Shown here piece by piece: positions 26,216-34,965 of a DNA stretch of 64,000 nucleotides. The notes beneath the pieces are model-generated. The model had not been told where the DNA came from, made no database searches, and was given only the letters and a program-made list of their open reading frames with translations. The DNA is from DTU089 sp964421815 (GTDB taxonomy: Bacteria; Bacillota; Clostridia; Oscillospirales; Acutalibacteraceae). Numbering within the stretch: the stretch's first letter is position 1; every line of letters begins with the position of its first letter. Made by a program: the position numbers and the translations under genes. The stretch covers positions 107,553-171,552 of the forward strand of contig CAYQYT010000003.1 of assembly GCA_964421815.1 (NCBI GenBank), given 5' to 3'.

Positions 26216-27364
26216 TTAGACTTTTGCTAATTTACGAACTTTTTCACGCATCAAAACATCAGTTTCAAAAACATCCTCAAGAGTAAAATCCTGCTTTTTC
26301 AAAGTAAACTCCGAAGCAAGTTGAATCAATTCCGGAATTTGATTAAATTTGATTCTTCCCTGCCTGAAAAGGAGATTTGCTTCCTCATTTGCACAGTTAA
26401 CTGCCGCAGGAAGAAGTCCGCCCTTTCTTATGGCATCCTTGCATATATTCATACACGGGAAATTTTCATAATCCGGTTTGTAAAAACTCAAATTGCCTAC
26501 TTCCCACAAATCCAATTGCTTCTCGGGAGACTCAAAGCGTTCGGGATATGTTATGGCGAACTGAATGGGTAACCTCATATCGGGATGTCCCAATTGAGCA
26601 ATAACAGAATTATCGTCATACTCAATCAAAGAGTGAACAATACTCTCTCTGTGCACCACAATATCAATCATATCGGGACTAACATCAAATAGCCATACCG
26701 CTTCAATAAGTTCCAATCCTTTATTAAACATTGTAGCACTATCCACGGTAATTTTTTGACCCATGCTCCAACTTGGGTGTTTCAAAGCGTCAGCAAGAGT
26801 AACATTCTCAAGTTCTTCTTTGGTTTTTTGAAAAAAAGGACCGCCGGAAGCTGTAAGAATAATCCTTTTCAAAGCTTTGTTTGAAGGAGCACCTAAAAGG
26901 CATTGAAATATTGCGGAATGTTCACTGTCAACGGGCAATATTGATACATTATTCTTTTTTGCCGCTTCCGTCACAAGATGACCACCCGCCACAAGAGTTT
27001 CCTTGTTTGCGAGTGCAATGGTTTTGCCCGCATTAACCGCATCAAGAGTGGGTTTTAACCCTGCCATACCCACAACGGAATTGAGAGTTATTTCTCCCGG
27101 AGCCTCCGCGCCGCAGAAAGACACACCCTCCATACCGCTCAAAACGGTAACTTCCAAGTCTTTGACCTTTATTTTTAAGTCTTTTGCCGCTTTTTCGTCA
27201 ACCAATGCCGCGTATTTGGGCTTGAATTCACGTATTTGTGCCTCAATACCATTCACATCCGAAAATGCCGCAAGAGCCTCGATTTTATAACCGTGGGCCC
27301 TTGCTACATCCAATGTTTGAACACCTATTGATCCTGTTGAACCTAATAAATTTATACTTTTCAT
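26216..27364 (-). CDS. dxr: 1-deoxy-D-xylulose 5-phosphate reductoisomerase (IspC)
   Basis: The NADPH-dependent second step of the MEP pathway. NLLGSTGSIGVQTLDV (residues 4-19) is the Rossmann-type nucleotide loop; VDSEHSAIFQCL (about 150-160) holds metal-binding Asp and Glu; TASGGPF and HPSWSMGQKITVDSATMFNKGLE are the catalytic and substrate blocks. The length of 382 aa is normal. It is 5 bases after cdsA, in the conserved uppS-cdsA-dxr-rseP order. Confidence 0.96.
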   Translation of the reverse strand: MKSINLLGSTGSIGVQTLDVARAHGYKIEALAAFSDVNGIEAQIREFKPKYAALVDEKAAKDLKIKVKDLEVTVLSGMEGVSFCGAEAPGEITLNSVVGMAGLKPTLDAVNAGKTIALANKETLVAGGHLVTEAAKKNNVSILPVDSEHSAIFQCLLGAPSNKALKRIILTASGGPFFQKTKEELENVTLADALKHPSWSMGQKITVDSATMFNKGLELIEAVWLFDVSPDMIDIVVHRESIVHSLIEYDDNSVIAQLGHPDMRLPIQFAITYPERFESPEKQLDLWEVGNLSFYKPDYENFPCMNICKDAIRKGGLLPAAVNCANEEANLLFRQGRIKFNQIPELIQLASEFTLKKQDFTLEDVFETDVLMREKVRKLAKV

Positions 27365-27369
27365 AATTC

Positions 27370-28209
27370 TTAAAATGCGTTGATAAAATATATTGCGGAA
27401 TAAAGAACCGGCATTACAAACAGCGCGCTGTCAAAACGATCCATAATACCACCGTGCCCCGGAAGAATTTTACCGAAATCTTTAATTCCGAAATTACGTT
27501 TAATTGTTGAGGCGGCAAGATCCCCGAACATACTTACAACGGAGAGAACAACACTCAACAGAGCAACGGTTATGTAGGAAAGAATCGAATCCGCCTCAAA
27601 GAAAAATCTCTTAAACACAAAAAGAAGAAGTTCGTTGAGAATTATCGCACCTACAACACCGCCTATTGCACCTTCAACAGACTTTTTGGGACTGATTTTG
27701 GGACAAAGTTTGTGTTTTCCCAACTTACTGCCCACAAAATAGGCAAATATGTCCGTCATCCAGCTTGCAAAGAAAGCAAAAAGAAGAAGATATACTCCGT
27801 CAACCTTTGTGTAGCCGTCAAAATTTTTGTGAATATCGCGGAAAACAATCATTAAAGAAAAGGAAAACGGCACACATACAGAAGAAAAAATCGCGGTAAC
27901 TGCCTGTTCAAATTTTGTTGTTTCAAATTTCAAAAGCATGAATATGAAAATTAAAACAACATAAACTCCGCCGAAAGCGGCAACGGGCATCTTTACTTCA
28001 AAATGAACAATAAAAGGAATTGCAATTGAAAGGAGCAGACTGAAAACCATAATCATTTTGTTTTTCAGTCCAACCGCTTTTTCAATTTCCCAAACAGCAA
28101 TACCGCTGAGTAATGCTACAAAAATCGGGAACACAATTGTATTCATCAGAAAAAGTGCACCAATAAATATTATTCCGGACAAAACACCGGTTATTACTCT
28201 CTGTTTCAC
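27370..28209 (-). CDS. cdsA: Phosphatidate cytidylyltransferase (CdsA)
   Basis: Makes CDP-diacylglycerol from phosphatidic acid and CTP, feeding PgsA (also in this window) and phospholipid synthesis. The protein has seven or eight membrane segments. The C-terminal signature S-x-x-K-R-x4-D-x-G-K-x-x-P-G-H-G-G-x-x-D-R-x-D is represented by SFTIKRNFGIKDFGKILPGHGGIMDRFDS-like sequence near residues 225-255 (here AASTIKRNFGIKDFG then LPGHGGIMDRFDS). I chose the GTG start at 28209, which stands 6 bases after GGGGAG; a longer frame from a GTG at 28236 would overlap uppS. The product is 279 aa. Confidence 0.93.
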   Translation of the reverse strand: MKQRVITGVLSGIIFIGALFLMNTIVFPIFVALLSGIAVWEIEKAVGLKNKMIMVFSLLLSIAIPFIVHFEVKMPVAAFGGVYVVLIFIFMLLKFETTKFEQAVTAIFSSVCVPFSFSLMIVFRDIHKNFDGYTKVDGVYLLLFAFFASWMTDIFAYFVGSKLGKHKLCPKISPKKSVEGAIGGVVGAIILNELLLFVFKRFFFEADSILSYITVALLSVVLSVVSMFGDLAASTIKRNFGIKDFGKILPGHGGIMDRFDSALFVMPVLYSAIYFINAF

Positions 28210-28232
28210 AAAATTCTCCCCAAACAATGAAA

Positions 28233-28964
28233 TCACACACCGCCGAAACGACGATTACGTTTTTGATAATCAAAAAGCATTTTATTAACATCTTCCTCGG
28301 TAAAATCCGGCCAAAGAACATCGGAATACCAAAATTCCGAATATGCGGACTGCCAAGTCATAAAATTTGATAAACGATACTCTCCGCTGGGTCTTACAAT
28401 AATATCGGGATCCGGTTGACCGGCTGTGTAAATGTTATTATTTACAACATCCTCCGTTATTTCATCAACGGATAACTCACCTGCACTAATCTTCTTTGCA
28501 ATTTCCTTTACGGCATGGGTTATCTCTGCCCTGCCGCCATAGTTTAGAGCAATGTTAACGGTAACCTTACTGTATTTTGCAGTCTCCCGTTCTGCTTTTT
28601 CTATAAGTTTCAGCAAATCCTTGGGAAGTCCGTCCCTTTCACCGATAAACCTAAGCCGCATTTGTCGAATATCATTTTCGGCAAGTCTCTCGTCACCATT
28701 ATTCAGATATTCTTTAAAAAGTTTCATTAGTGCCATAACTTCCGACTTAGGTCTGTTCCAGTTCTCTGTTGAGAAAGCATAAAAAGTCATATATTTTATG
28801 CCCACATCGGCACAGTACTCGCCTATTTTACGAAAGGTTTGTGCGCCTGCTTTATGACCTTCGCTACGTTCAAGACCACGTTTTTTTGCCCATCTGCCGT
28901 TACCGTCCATAATAAAGCCGATATGTTGGGGCAAAACATCAAATTTAGGAATATTATCGTACAT
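28233..28964 (-). CDS. uppS: Undecaprenyl diphosphate synthase (UppS)
   Basis: A cis-prenyltransferase making C55 undecaprenyl diphosphate, the lipid carrier for peptidoglycan and teichoic-type polymers. HIGFIMDGNGRWAKKRG (residues 14-30) holds the catalytic Asp and the diphosphate-binding GNGR. FYAFSTENWNRP and the C-terminal DIIVRPSGEYRLSNF (usual RTSGExRxSNF, with P for T) are family signatures. The length of 243 aa is typical. It starts 2 bases after frr and precedes cdsA, the standard frr-uppS-cdsA order. Confidence 0.96.
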   Translation of the reverse strand: MYDNIPKFDVLPQHIGFIMDGNGRWAKKRGLERSEGHKAGAQTFRKIGEYCADVGIKYMTFYAFSTENWNRPKSEVMALMKLFKEYLNNGDERLAENDIRQMRLRFIGERDGLPKDLLKLIEKAERETAKYSKVTVNIALNYGGRAEITHAVKEIAKKISAGELSVDEITEDVVNNNIYTAGQPDPDIIVRPSGEYRLSNFMTWQSAYSEFWYSDVLWPDFTEEDVNKMLFDYQKRNRRFGGV

Positions 28965-28966
28965 AA

Positions 28967-29521
28967 TCAGATTTCCATTATTTCCTTAGTTTTTGCATCG
29001 GCAATTTCATCGATTTTCTTAACATATTCGTCAGTAATCTTTTGAAGTTTTTCTTCACCGTACTTTTGGTCATCCTCTGTGATTTCTGAATTTTTCTTCA
29101 TTGTTTTAATTTTTTCAATACAGTCACGTCTGATTTGACGAACCGCAACCTTTGCCTCTTCTCCGAATTTTGAAACATCCTTTGAAAGTTGTTTTCTTCT
29201 CTCCTCCGTAAGAGCAGGGAAAACAAGACGGATGATTCTGCCGTCGTTGGAGGGATTGATGCCGATATCGGAAGCAAGAATTGCTTTTTCGATAAGGCTC
29301 AATGCTGACATGTCCCAGGGTTGAATCGCAAGAACGCGGGCTTCCGGAACGGAAATTGCAGCCATCTGGTTAATTGGTGTGGGACTTCCGTAATAGTCAA
29401 CGCTAATTTTGTCAAGAATTGCGGCATTTGCTCTGCCGGCTCTGATTGAATTGTACTCATATTTAAGAGAATTTATTGATTTCTCCATTTTTTCTTTTGC
29501 TAAATTAAATACTGATTCCAT
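28967..29521 (-). CDS. frr: Ribosome recycling factor
   Basis: Splits post-termination ribosomes with EF-G. The start ATG at 29521 (MESVFNLAKEKMEKSI) follows GGAGG by 9 bases; the longer frame starting at 29569 would overlap pyrH and has no ribosome site. EYNSIRAGRANAAILDKI is the family signature, VPEARVLAIQPWD the hinge region, and QKYGEEKLQKITDEYVKKID the C-terminal coiled helix. The length of 184 aa is exact for the family. It lies directly after pyrH, as in most bacteria. Confidence 0.96.
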   Translation of the reverse strand: MESVFNLAKEKMEKSINSLKYEYNSIRAGRANAAILDKISVDYYGSPTPINQMAAISVPEARVLAIQPWDMSALSLIEKAILASDIGINPSNDGRIIRLVFPALTEERRKQLSKDVSKFGEEAKVAVRQIRRDCIEKIKTMKKNSEITEDDQKYGEEKLQKITDEYVKKIDEIADAKTKEIMEI

Positions 29522-29552
29522 AAATAAGTACCTCCGAAAATTATAATAATAG

Positions 29553-30263
29553 TTATGAGTTTGTAACAACAGTACCTACACTCTCGCCGCAAACCGCTTT
29601 AAGAATATTGGATGTGTCGTTAAGATTGAATACAAGAATGGGAATATTGTTTTCCTGGCAGATAGCCGCCGCTGCGGTGTCCATTACAGCAAGATGTCTT
29701 TCAAGAAGTTCATTATGAGTAATTTTGTCAAATTTAACCGCATCGCTGAACTTGTTGGGATCCTTATCATAAATTCCGTCAACATTGGTCGCTTTGAGAA
29801 GAACATCAGCATTTATCTGTGCCGCCCTCAATGCCGCACCGGAATCTGTTGAGAAAAAAGGATTGCCTGTTCCGCCTGCAAAAATTACCGCTCTGCCCTT
29901 TTCAAGATGACTGACTGCTTTATCGCGGTTGAAAGTTTCAACAACACCGCTGATCTGAACCGCCGACTGAACACGGGCTTCAACTCCCAAATCAAGAAAA
30001 CCCTGCTGGAGAGCAAGTGAGTTCATAACAGTTGCAAGCATGCCGATTGAATCCGCCCTTGTTCTGTCCATTGCACCGCTTGAACGTCCGCGCCAAAAGT
30101 TGCCACCGCCTACAACAATGCCAACCTGAACACCTTTATCGGTAACATCTTTGATAGCTTTACAAACATTTTCAATAATACCAAAATCAAAGCCGTGACC
30201 TGCTTGACCGGCAAGAACTTCGCCGCTTAATTTTAACAACAATCTGCTATAAACAGGTTTCAT
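29553..30263 (-). CDS. pyrH: Uridylate kinase (UMP kinase)
   Basis: Phosphorylates UMP to UDP; an amino-acid-kinase fold hexamer allosterically controlled by UTP/GTP. RLLLKLSGEVLAG (residues 6-18) and VVGGGNFWRGR (50-60) are diagnostic; TGNPFFSTDSGAALRA is the UMP/ATP site. The length of 236 aa is normal. AAAGGGG precedes the ATG. It is the first gene of the pyrH-frr-uppS-cdsA-dxr-rseP-ispG-polC run. The usual upstream rpsB-tsf pair is missing: the next gene upstream is spo0A across a 200-base spacer with its terminator, so pyrH has its own promoter; a TATAAT on the minus strand at 30317-30312 is a possible -10. Confidence 0.96.
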   Translation of the reverse strand: MKPVYSRLLLKLSGEVLAGQAGHGFDFGIIENVCKAIKDVTDKGVQVGIVVGGGNFWRGRSSGAMDRTRADSIGMLATVMNSLALQQGFLDLGVEARVQSAVQISGVVETFNRDKAVSHLEKGRAVIFAGGTGNPFFSTDSGAALRAAQINADVLLKATNVDGIYDKDPNKFSDAVKFDKITHNELLERHLAVMDTAAAAICQENNIPILVFNLNDTSNILKAVCGESVGTVVTNS

Positions 30264-30429
30264 AAATACGCCCCTTTCACCGCAATGGTGCGGTTTATTC
30301 CTAATTGTACCATTATATTTTACAACAATCCGTAACCGTTGTAAAGTGTTTAATTGCTCAAATTTAAAGCACTTTTTTATTTATATTATATAACATATAT
30401 CTTCTATTAAATTATAATGCATAAATATT

Positions 30430-30462
30430 AAAGGACTGACACCGAAGAAGTGACAGTCCTAC
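30430..30462 (-). terminator. Terminator of spo0A
   Basis: On the minus strand AGGACTGTCAC, loop TTCTTCGG, GTGTCAGTCCT, then TTTAATATTT, an 11-bp stem with one mismatch right after the spo0A stop. The rest of the pyrH-spo0A spacer (30264-30429) shows only a small CCGCA/TGCGG hairpin just before the pyrH ribosome site. Confidence 0.75.
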
Positions 30463-30465
30463 AAT

Positions 30466-31230
30466 TTATGAAACTCGTCTTTTGAGTCTTATATCATCAG
30501 CAATCATTGCAATAAATTCGGAGTTGGTGGGCTTACCCCTTTCGTTTTGAATGGTATAGCCGAAGTAGGAATTAAGCACATCAACATCCCCTCTATCCCA
30601 AGCGGTTTCAATTCCGTGTCTGATAGCTCTCTCAACTCTTGATGAGGTACTCTTGAAATTTTTTGCTACCGTCGGGTAGAGAATTTTTGTAACAGAATTT
30701 AACATTTCGGGATTTTCTACCGTAAGCCTTATAGCTTCACGTACATATCTGTAACCCTTAATATGAGCAGGCACACCGATTTGATGAAGAATCTCCGTAA
30801 TTGTAACAGCCAAATCCTGAGGTTCTTCATAATGTCCGGTAACACCAACATCTTTCCAACTGGTAAGTTGAATTATTCGCTGGGCAACCATTTGAGCATC
30901 AATGGGTTTGAGAAAATAATAATCCACACCGTTACGCAACATTTCACGTTCAAAATTAGCATTATCAATACCTGACATTACAATTAACAGTGGTCGTTTT
31001 GACGGATCCTTCATATTGATTCTTGATACAACACCCGCCGCATCGATGTGTTGTAAAAAGGCATCCATCACCACAACATCGGGATTTATCTCCTCTATCA
31101 TATTTAAAAGTTCCGCTCCGTTTTTTGCACAAAGCTTGACTTCCATTCGGTTAGAGCGAAGAGTAGCCGCAAGTTGCAAAGTCGAATCGTCTTTTTCGTC
31201 GGTCAATAAAATTGTTATATTGCCAACCAT
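30466..31230 (-). CDS. spo0A: Sporulation master regulator Spo0A
   Basis: The response regulator that commits cells to sporulation. The receiver domain (1-120) has the acidic pocket DEKDD near residue 11-15, the phospho-acceptor Asp56 in VVVMDAF, and Lys108 in FLKP. The C-terminal DNA-binding domain (about 145-254) contains GVPAHIKGYRYVREAI and SSRVERAIRHGIETAW, the recognition helices that are nearly invariant in Spo0A. The length of 254 aa is standard. It follows spoIVB as in nearly all endospore formers, so the organism very likely sporulates. A sigma-A promoter and 0A boxes lie upstream (31258-31382), consistent with autoregulation. Confidence 0.97.
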   Translation of the reverse strand: MVGNITILLTDEKDDSTLQLAATLRSNRMEVKLCAKNGAELLNMIEEINPDVVVMDAFLQHIDAAGVVSRINMKDPSKRPLLIVMSGIDNANFEREMLRNGVDYYFLKPIDAQMVAQRIIQLTSWKDVGVTGHYEEPQDLAVTITEILHQIGVPAHIKGYRYVREAIRLTVENPEMLNSVTKILYPTVAKNFKSTSSRVERAIRHGIETAWDRGDVDVLNSYFGYTIQNERGKPTNSEFIAMIADDIRLKRRVS

Positions 31231-31257
31231 TTAAACACCTCCTAAAAGTATGCTTAA

Positions 31258-31286
31258 ATTATACCCTTGAAAGCCCGTTAAATCAA
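31258..31286 (-). promoter_or_regulatory. Sigma-A-type promoter of spo0A
   Basis: On the minus strand TTGATT (31286-31281), a 17-base spacer and TATAAT (31263-31258), placing the start site about 20 bases before the spo0A ribosome site AGGAGG. I found no confident sigma-H element. Confidence 0.7.
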
Positions 31287-31291
31287 GAGGG

Positions 31292-31382
31292 TTCAACAAA
31301 TATCGTTATTTTAAACAAAAGACTTATTGTTAACTGAGAGAAAAAATTTGATATTTTTTAATTTTTGTTGAACTTTGTCGAA
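31292..31382 (-). promoter_or_regulatory. Candidate 0A boxes upstream of spo0A
   Basis: A TGTCGAA, an exact match to the TGNCGAA Spo0A box, stands at 31376-31382 (reading on the plus strand). A one-mismatch TGTTGAA lies at 31298-31292 (minus strand), directly upstream of the -35, and another at 31366-31372. Binding is inferred from the motif. Confidence 0.5.
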
Positions 31383-31433
31383 AACTTTAGTAATTTTGAC
31401 ACTATTGATAAATAATTTATCTAAAGTTTGTTA

Positions 31434-32576
31434 TTATTTTATATTTTCTAAGTTTTTAAGCATTGTTTCGGCGAAAATACCAAACCCGCTTGTTGAGTCA
31501 TTTATAAAGACATGTGTAACAGCACCAACAATTTTACCATTTTGTATTATTGGTGAACCGGACATTCCTTGAATAATACCACCCGTTTTTTCAATCAGTT
31601 CTCTATCCGTTACTTTTAATACAAGATTTTTATTGTCGGTTGAACTATAATCAACTTTTTCTATAATAATCGAATAACGCTTAGTGATTTTGTTTTCTAC
31701 TGTGGAAACAATTTCTGCTTCCCCTTCCTTAACTTCCGAGCTTTCGGCAATTTCGTACAATGTGCCTGTTTGTGGTAAAGAATCGAAACACCCGTAAACA
31801 CCAAGACTTCCGTTACTGAAAACAACACCGGTTCTATCACTGTCAAGATAACCGCACAACTCTCCCGCTGAGCCGTTTTGACCCTTAATAAATCCCGTAA
31901 TTTCAGCATCGGTACATTCACCCTGGGAGATGGGTATTGTTGATTTAGTATCAATATCGCAAACAGCATGGCCGAGAGAAGCGAATGTACCGTCCTGCAT
32001 AGTAAATGTTACGGTTCCCAAACCTGCGGAACTGTCGCGGATCCATATACCCGCCTTATATTTGCGTTCGCTCTCTGAAAATTCCGCATTAAATGTCACT
32101 TGAAAAATTTTGCCCTTGCGTTCGGCTTCAAACAGTATTGGAGTTCCCCCGCTTTTTTCAATGATTTCAGAGACATGTGTGTTACTTTTTACACCGACTC
32201 CATTTACCTTTTTAATAACATCCCCTATCTTGAGCCCGGCTTTTTCCGCTGTATTTACCGGTCCGTTGGCGGTATCAACGGCTTCAGTACCGACAATAAC
32301 AACACCGTCAGCATAAAGTTTCAGTCCGATAGGATACCCACCAAGATACACTTTTGGATATTTCGTACCCGTACTATTTATCTGTCCGGTTTCTTCTTTG
32401 TCATTAAATATATTTAATAAATCGTCTTTAAATTCTGCAATTTTTCCGCTTACATTGCCGAGTTTTACATCTGCAGTTTCAAAATTATTAAAAATGTCGG
32501 AGGAAAAAACGGAAAACATTAAAACAGCCGACAAAATAATGGAAAACATGGACAGCAACAGTTTGCTTTTTTTCAA
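31434..32576 (-). CDS. spoIVB: SpoIVB sporulation serine peptidase
   Basis: A PDZ-containing serine protease (S55) secreted from the forespore that triggers SpoIVFA cleavage and pro-sigma-K processing. Residues 1-30 are an N-terminal membrane anchor. PDZ domain near residues 100-180 (GLKIGDVIKKVNGV). Peptidase domain: ASLGHAVCDID (catalytic His) and GGIIQGMSGSPIIQNG (catalytic Ser in MSGSP), then the HVFINDSTSGFGI end block. Length about 380 aa. TTG at 32576, 6 bases after GAGGTG, is favoured; a GTG at 32585 overlaps that site. Adjacent to spo0A, the typical order. Confidence 0.94.
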   Translation of the reverse strand: MKKSKLLLSMFSIILSAVLMFSVFSSDIFNNFETADVKLGNVSGKIAEFKDDLLNIFNDKEETGQINSTGTKYPKVYLGGYPIGLKLYADGVVIVGTEAVDTANGPVNTAEKAGLKIGDVIKKVNGVGVKSNTHVSEIIEKSGGTPILFEAERKGKIFQVTFNAEFSESERKYKAGIWIRDSSAGLGTVTFTMQDGTFASLGHAVCDIDTKSTIPISQGECTDAEITGFIKGQNGSAGELCGYLDSDRTGVVFSNGSLGVYGCFDSLPQTGTLYEIAESSEVKEGEAEIVSTVENKITKRYSIIIEKVDYSSTDNKNLVLKVTDRELIEKTGGIIQGMSGSPIIQNGKIVGAVTHVFINDSTSGFGIFAETMLKNLENIK

Positions 32577-32646
32577 AAAAAACACCTCGCTTACACAATT
32601 TAATTTGCGTAAAAACGAGGTTAATATAAATAAAAATATTTAGAAA

Positions 32647-32682
32647 AACTAAACAGCCCCGAAAAACCGAGACTGTTTTAAA
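32647..32682 (-). terminator. Terminator of pfkA
   Basis: Minus strand: AAACAGTCTCG, loop GTTTTT, CGGGGCTGTTT (11 pairs with two G-T wobbles) followed by AGTTTTTC. Confidence 0.7.
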
Positions 32683-32700
32683 AAGGTAATTTTTTGAAAA

Positions 32701-33669
32701 TTAAATGGAAATTTCGTTTGCTATTCTGTAAAGATCAAGGTCGATTGTTTTTTTCATATTGAGTGCTTCAATAATATCGTAATCAACTATTTTGTCCTTA
32801 CAGGAAACAACCACTCTGTTACCGATGTCATTTTTAAGAAGTTGAACTGCATAGTTACCCATCTGGCTTGCAAGAACTCTGTCTCTAACCGAGGGAGAAC
32901 CTCCGCGCTGAACATGGCCGAGAATTGTTGCTCGGCTTTCAACACCTGTTTTTTCCTGAATATATTTTGCAAGGGAGTTTGCTTCAATACCCTTAACACC
33001 CTCAGCAACAACAATAACAAAGTGCTGTTTGCCTGTTTTCTGAGTGCGCTTCATTCTTTCGATAATATAGGAATCAATATCATAATCAACCTCGGGAATG
33101 AGTATGCAAGTTGCACCAACCGCAAGACCTGCATTAAGAGCAAGATAACCTGCATTTCTGCCCATTACCTCAACAACCGAGCATCTGTCATGGGACTCCG
33201 TTGTGTCACGAATACGGTCAACCATTGCCATAACAGTATTAAGAGCGGTATCATAACCGATTGTATAATCGCAGGATGCGATATCATTATCTATTGTGCC
33301 GGGAACACCGATACAGGGAACACCTTTTAAAGTAAGTGCACGTGCGCCCTTAAAAGTTCCGTCACCGCCGATTGTAACAATACCTTCAAGGCCGAATTCA
33401 CGGCAAACCTCAACGGCTTTGTCCTGAACTTCGGGCTCTGCAAATTCAGGGCAACGGGCGGAATAGAGCATCGTACCGCCGCGATGAATAATATCGGAAA
33501 CGGAACGCAGATTCATTTCATACATATCGCCTTCAATAAGACCTTTATATCCACGGCGAATACCCATAACCCTCATACCGCTTTCGCAAGCAGTCCTGAC
33601 TACTGCACGAATGGCAGCATTCATACCGGGGGCGTCACCGCCGCTTGTAAGTACACCGATTGTTTTCAC
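32701..33669 (-). CDS. pfkA: ATP-dependent 6-phosphofructokinase
   Basis: Commits fructose 6-phosphate to glycolysis. The start is GTG at 33669 (VKTIGVLTSGGDAPGMNAA), 8 bases after GGAGG; upstream in-frame starts run through the ribosome site. SGGDAPGMNA (9-18) binds ATP; GGDGTFKGA near 103 is the ATP-type glycine loop (GGDGS/T); TIDNDIASCDYTIGYDTA near 125-142 holds the catalytic Asp; EVMGR near 169 and GHVQRGGSPS near 250 complete the site. At 322 aa it is a typical ATP-PFK of the PfkA short form. It is a single-gene unit between spoIVB and a divergent lipoprotein. Confidence 0.96.
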   Translation of the reverse strand: MKTIGVLTSGGDAPGMNAAIRAVVRTACESGMRVMGIRRGYKGLIEGDMYEMNLRSVSDIIHRGGTMLYSARCPEFAEPEVQDKAVEVCREFGLEGIVTIGGDGTFKGARALTLKGVPCIGVPGTIDNDIASCDYTIGYDTALNTVMAMVDRIRDTTESHDRCSVVEVMGRNAGYLALNAGLAVGATCILIPEVDYDIDSYIIERMKRTQKTGKQHFVIVVAEGVKGIEANSLAKYIQEKTGVESRATILGHVQRGGSPSVRDRVLASQMGNYAVQLLKNDIGNRVVVSCKDKIVDYDIIEALNMKKTIDLDLYRIANEISI

Positions 33670-33779
33670 TTCAATGACCTCCATCACACATTTATGTTTT
33701 AAACTTTTAGGATTATATCACAGTTTATAAAATCTATCAAGAGAAAAAAGGGAATTTCTGTTATTTTTGTATTTCAAAT

Positions 33780-33808
33780 TTGATTTGCCATTTTTTTATA
33801 ACTATGAT
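33780..33808 (+). promoter_or_regulatory. Sigma-A promoter of the lipoprotein gene
   Basis: TTGATT (33780-33785), a 17-base spacer and TATGAT (33803-33808), giving a very short leader of about 15 bases to the ATG at 33830, which follows GGTGAT. Confidence 0.65.
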
Positions 33809-33829
33809 ATACTTCATATCGGTGATAAT

Positions 33830-34909
33830 ATGAAGCAAAAACTCATAAGAATAATTGCTTTGTTGATTGTTATTGTTTTCCTGTGTTCATGCGGCGATGT
33901 CAACGTTTTAAAAACAAAGGAAATTACAAATAAAATCACACAAACAACAGTTGTTACAGAATCCAATATAAAAGAAATTGAAGAATACGGGGATTTTTTT
34001 AAAGAATTTACCTCGGATTTTACAATCCCGGGTCTTTTTGAGGGAATAATCCCCCAAGGCATTTGTTACATTGAAACGCTGAAGATGTATGCCGTAAGCG
34101 GTTATTTCAAAGATGGGGAATTCCCCTCCATGATAATGCTCATTGACGAAGACTCCGGTAAATTTTTAAAGGCTTTTCAACTACAAGATGTTGACGGAAA
34201 CAATTATTACGGTCACGCGGGCGGTCTTGCCGCATCGGATGATTACATTTACCTTACAAGTGAATATATCTGCAACATATTCTCTGTTGAGGGTTTAAAA
34301 ACTTTAAAAAACGGTGAAAATTTGAAATTTGAAAGTAATTTCAAGTTAAACACAGACGGTGCCTTTGCCTGTGTTAACGAGGGCATTTTATGGACCGGGG
34401 ATTTTATGGAAAGCAGTGACGACGAAAGAAAGAACGCCCGTAAAATCACAACACTTTCAAGCGGAGAAACTTTCTATGCCTACTGTGAAGGCTACACTCT
34501 TAATAACGGCTTACCGGATGTAAAAAAAATCAATTCTCAAACAAACGGTTACATACCCGACTATGTATTGGCAATTCCGGAGCAGGTTCAGGGTATGGCT
34601 TTCACAAACAGCGGAAAACTTATTTTCTCTACAAGCTACGGAAGAAGAAACAATTCTCAAATATACATATATGATGATGTCCTCTTATCCGAAAAAGTAG
34701 GCACATACAGTGTTGACGGAACAGATATTGAACTTCTTGCTTGCAGCAGCGATTTGTTGAAGAAAGTAATAACCGCACCTCCTATGGCGGAGGGAATTGT
34801 ACTTACTGAAAAAGGGCAGTATCTCATATTTGAATCCGGCGCCTCAAAATACAGAAATCACCGTGGTAAATATCCTACGGACACAGCATTCAAGGCAAAC
34901 ATTGAGTAA
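33830..34909 (+). CDS. Surface lipoprotein of unknown function
   Basis: A 359-aa lipoprotein. The start ATG at 33830 gives MKQKLIRIIALLIVIVFLCSC, a basic n-region, hydrophobic core and lipobox (LCSC) with lipidated Cys near 21; a longer frame from 33767 is contradicted by the promoter position. The rest shows repeating beta segments, each with an aromatic ending (GICYIETLKMYAVSGYF, GILWTGDFMES, GMAFTNSGKLIFSTSYG), suggesting a propeller-like fold. EQVQGMAFTNSGKLIFSTSYGR and PPMAEGIVL are the best-defined blocks. No catalytic motif is visible. It is monocistronic, divergent from pfkA. Confidence 0.75.
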   Translation: MKQKLIRIIALLIVIVFLCSCGDVNVLKTKEITNKITQTTVVTESNIKEIEEYGDFFKEFTSDFTIPGLFEGIIPQGICYIETLKMYAVSGYFKDGEFPSMIMLIDEDSGKFLKAFQLQDVDGNNYYGHAGGLAASDDYIYLTSEYICNIFSVEGLKTLKNGENLKFESNFKLNTDGAFACVNEGILWTGDFMESSDDERKNARKITTLSSGETFYAYCEGYTLNNGLPDVKKINSQTNGYIPDYVLAIPEQVQGMAFTNSGKLIFSTSYGRRNNSQIYIYDDVLLSEKVGTYSVDGTDIELLACSSDLLKKVITAPPMAEGIVLTEKGQYLIFESGASKYRNHRGKYPTDTAFKANIE

Positions 34910-34965
34910 TTTCATTCTCCGAGTATTCCAAATTTAAAATAATTTCATTTTATATTAATTTATAA

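Noticed and set aside
26216..30263. Horizontal insertion between dxr and pyrH
   Set aside because: Gene order pyrH-frr-uppS-cdsA-dxr-rseP-ispG is the ancestral bacterial arrangement and base composition looks uniform.
30318..30345. Sigma-A -35 for pyrH
   Set aside because: A TATAAT exists on the minus strand but no acceptable -35 stands at 16-18 bases; I do not claim a full promoter.
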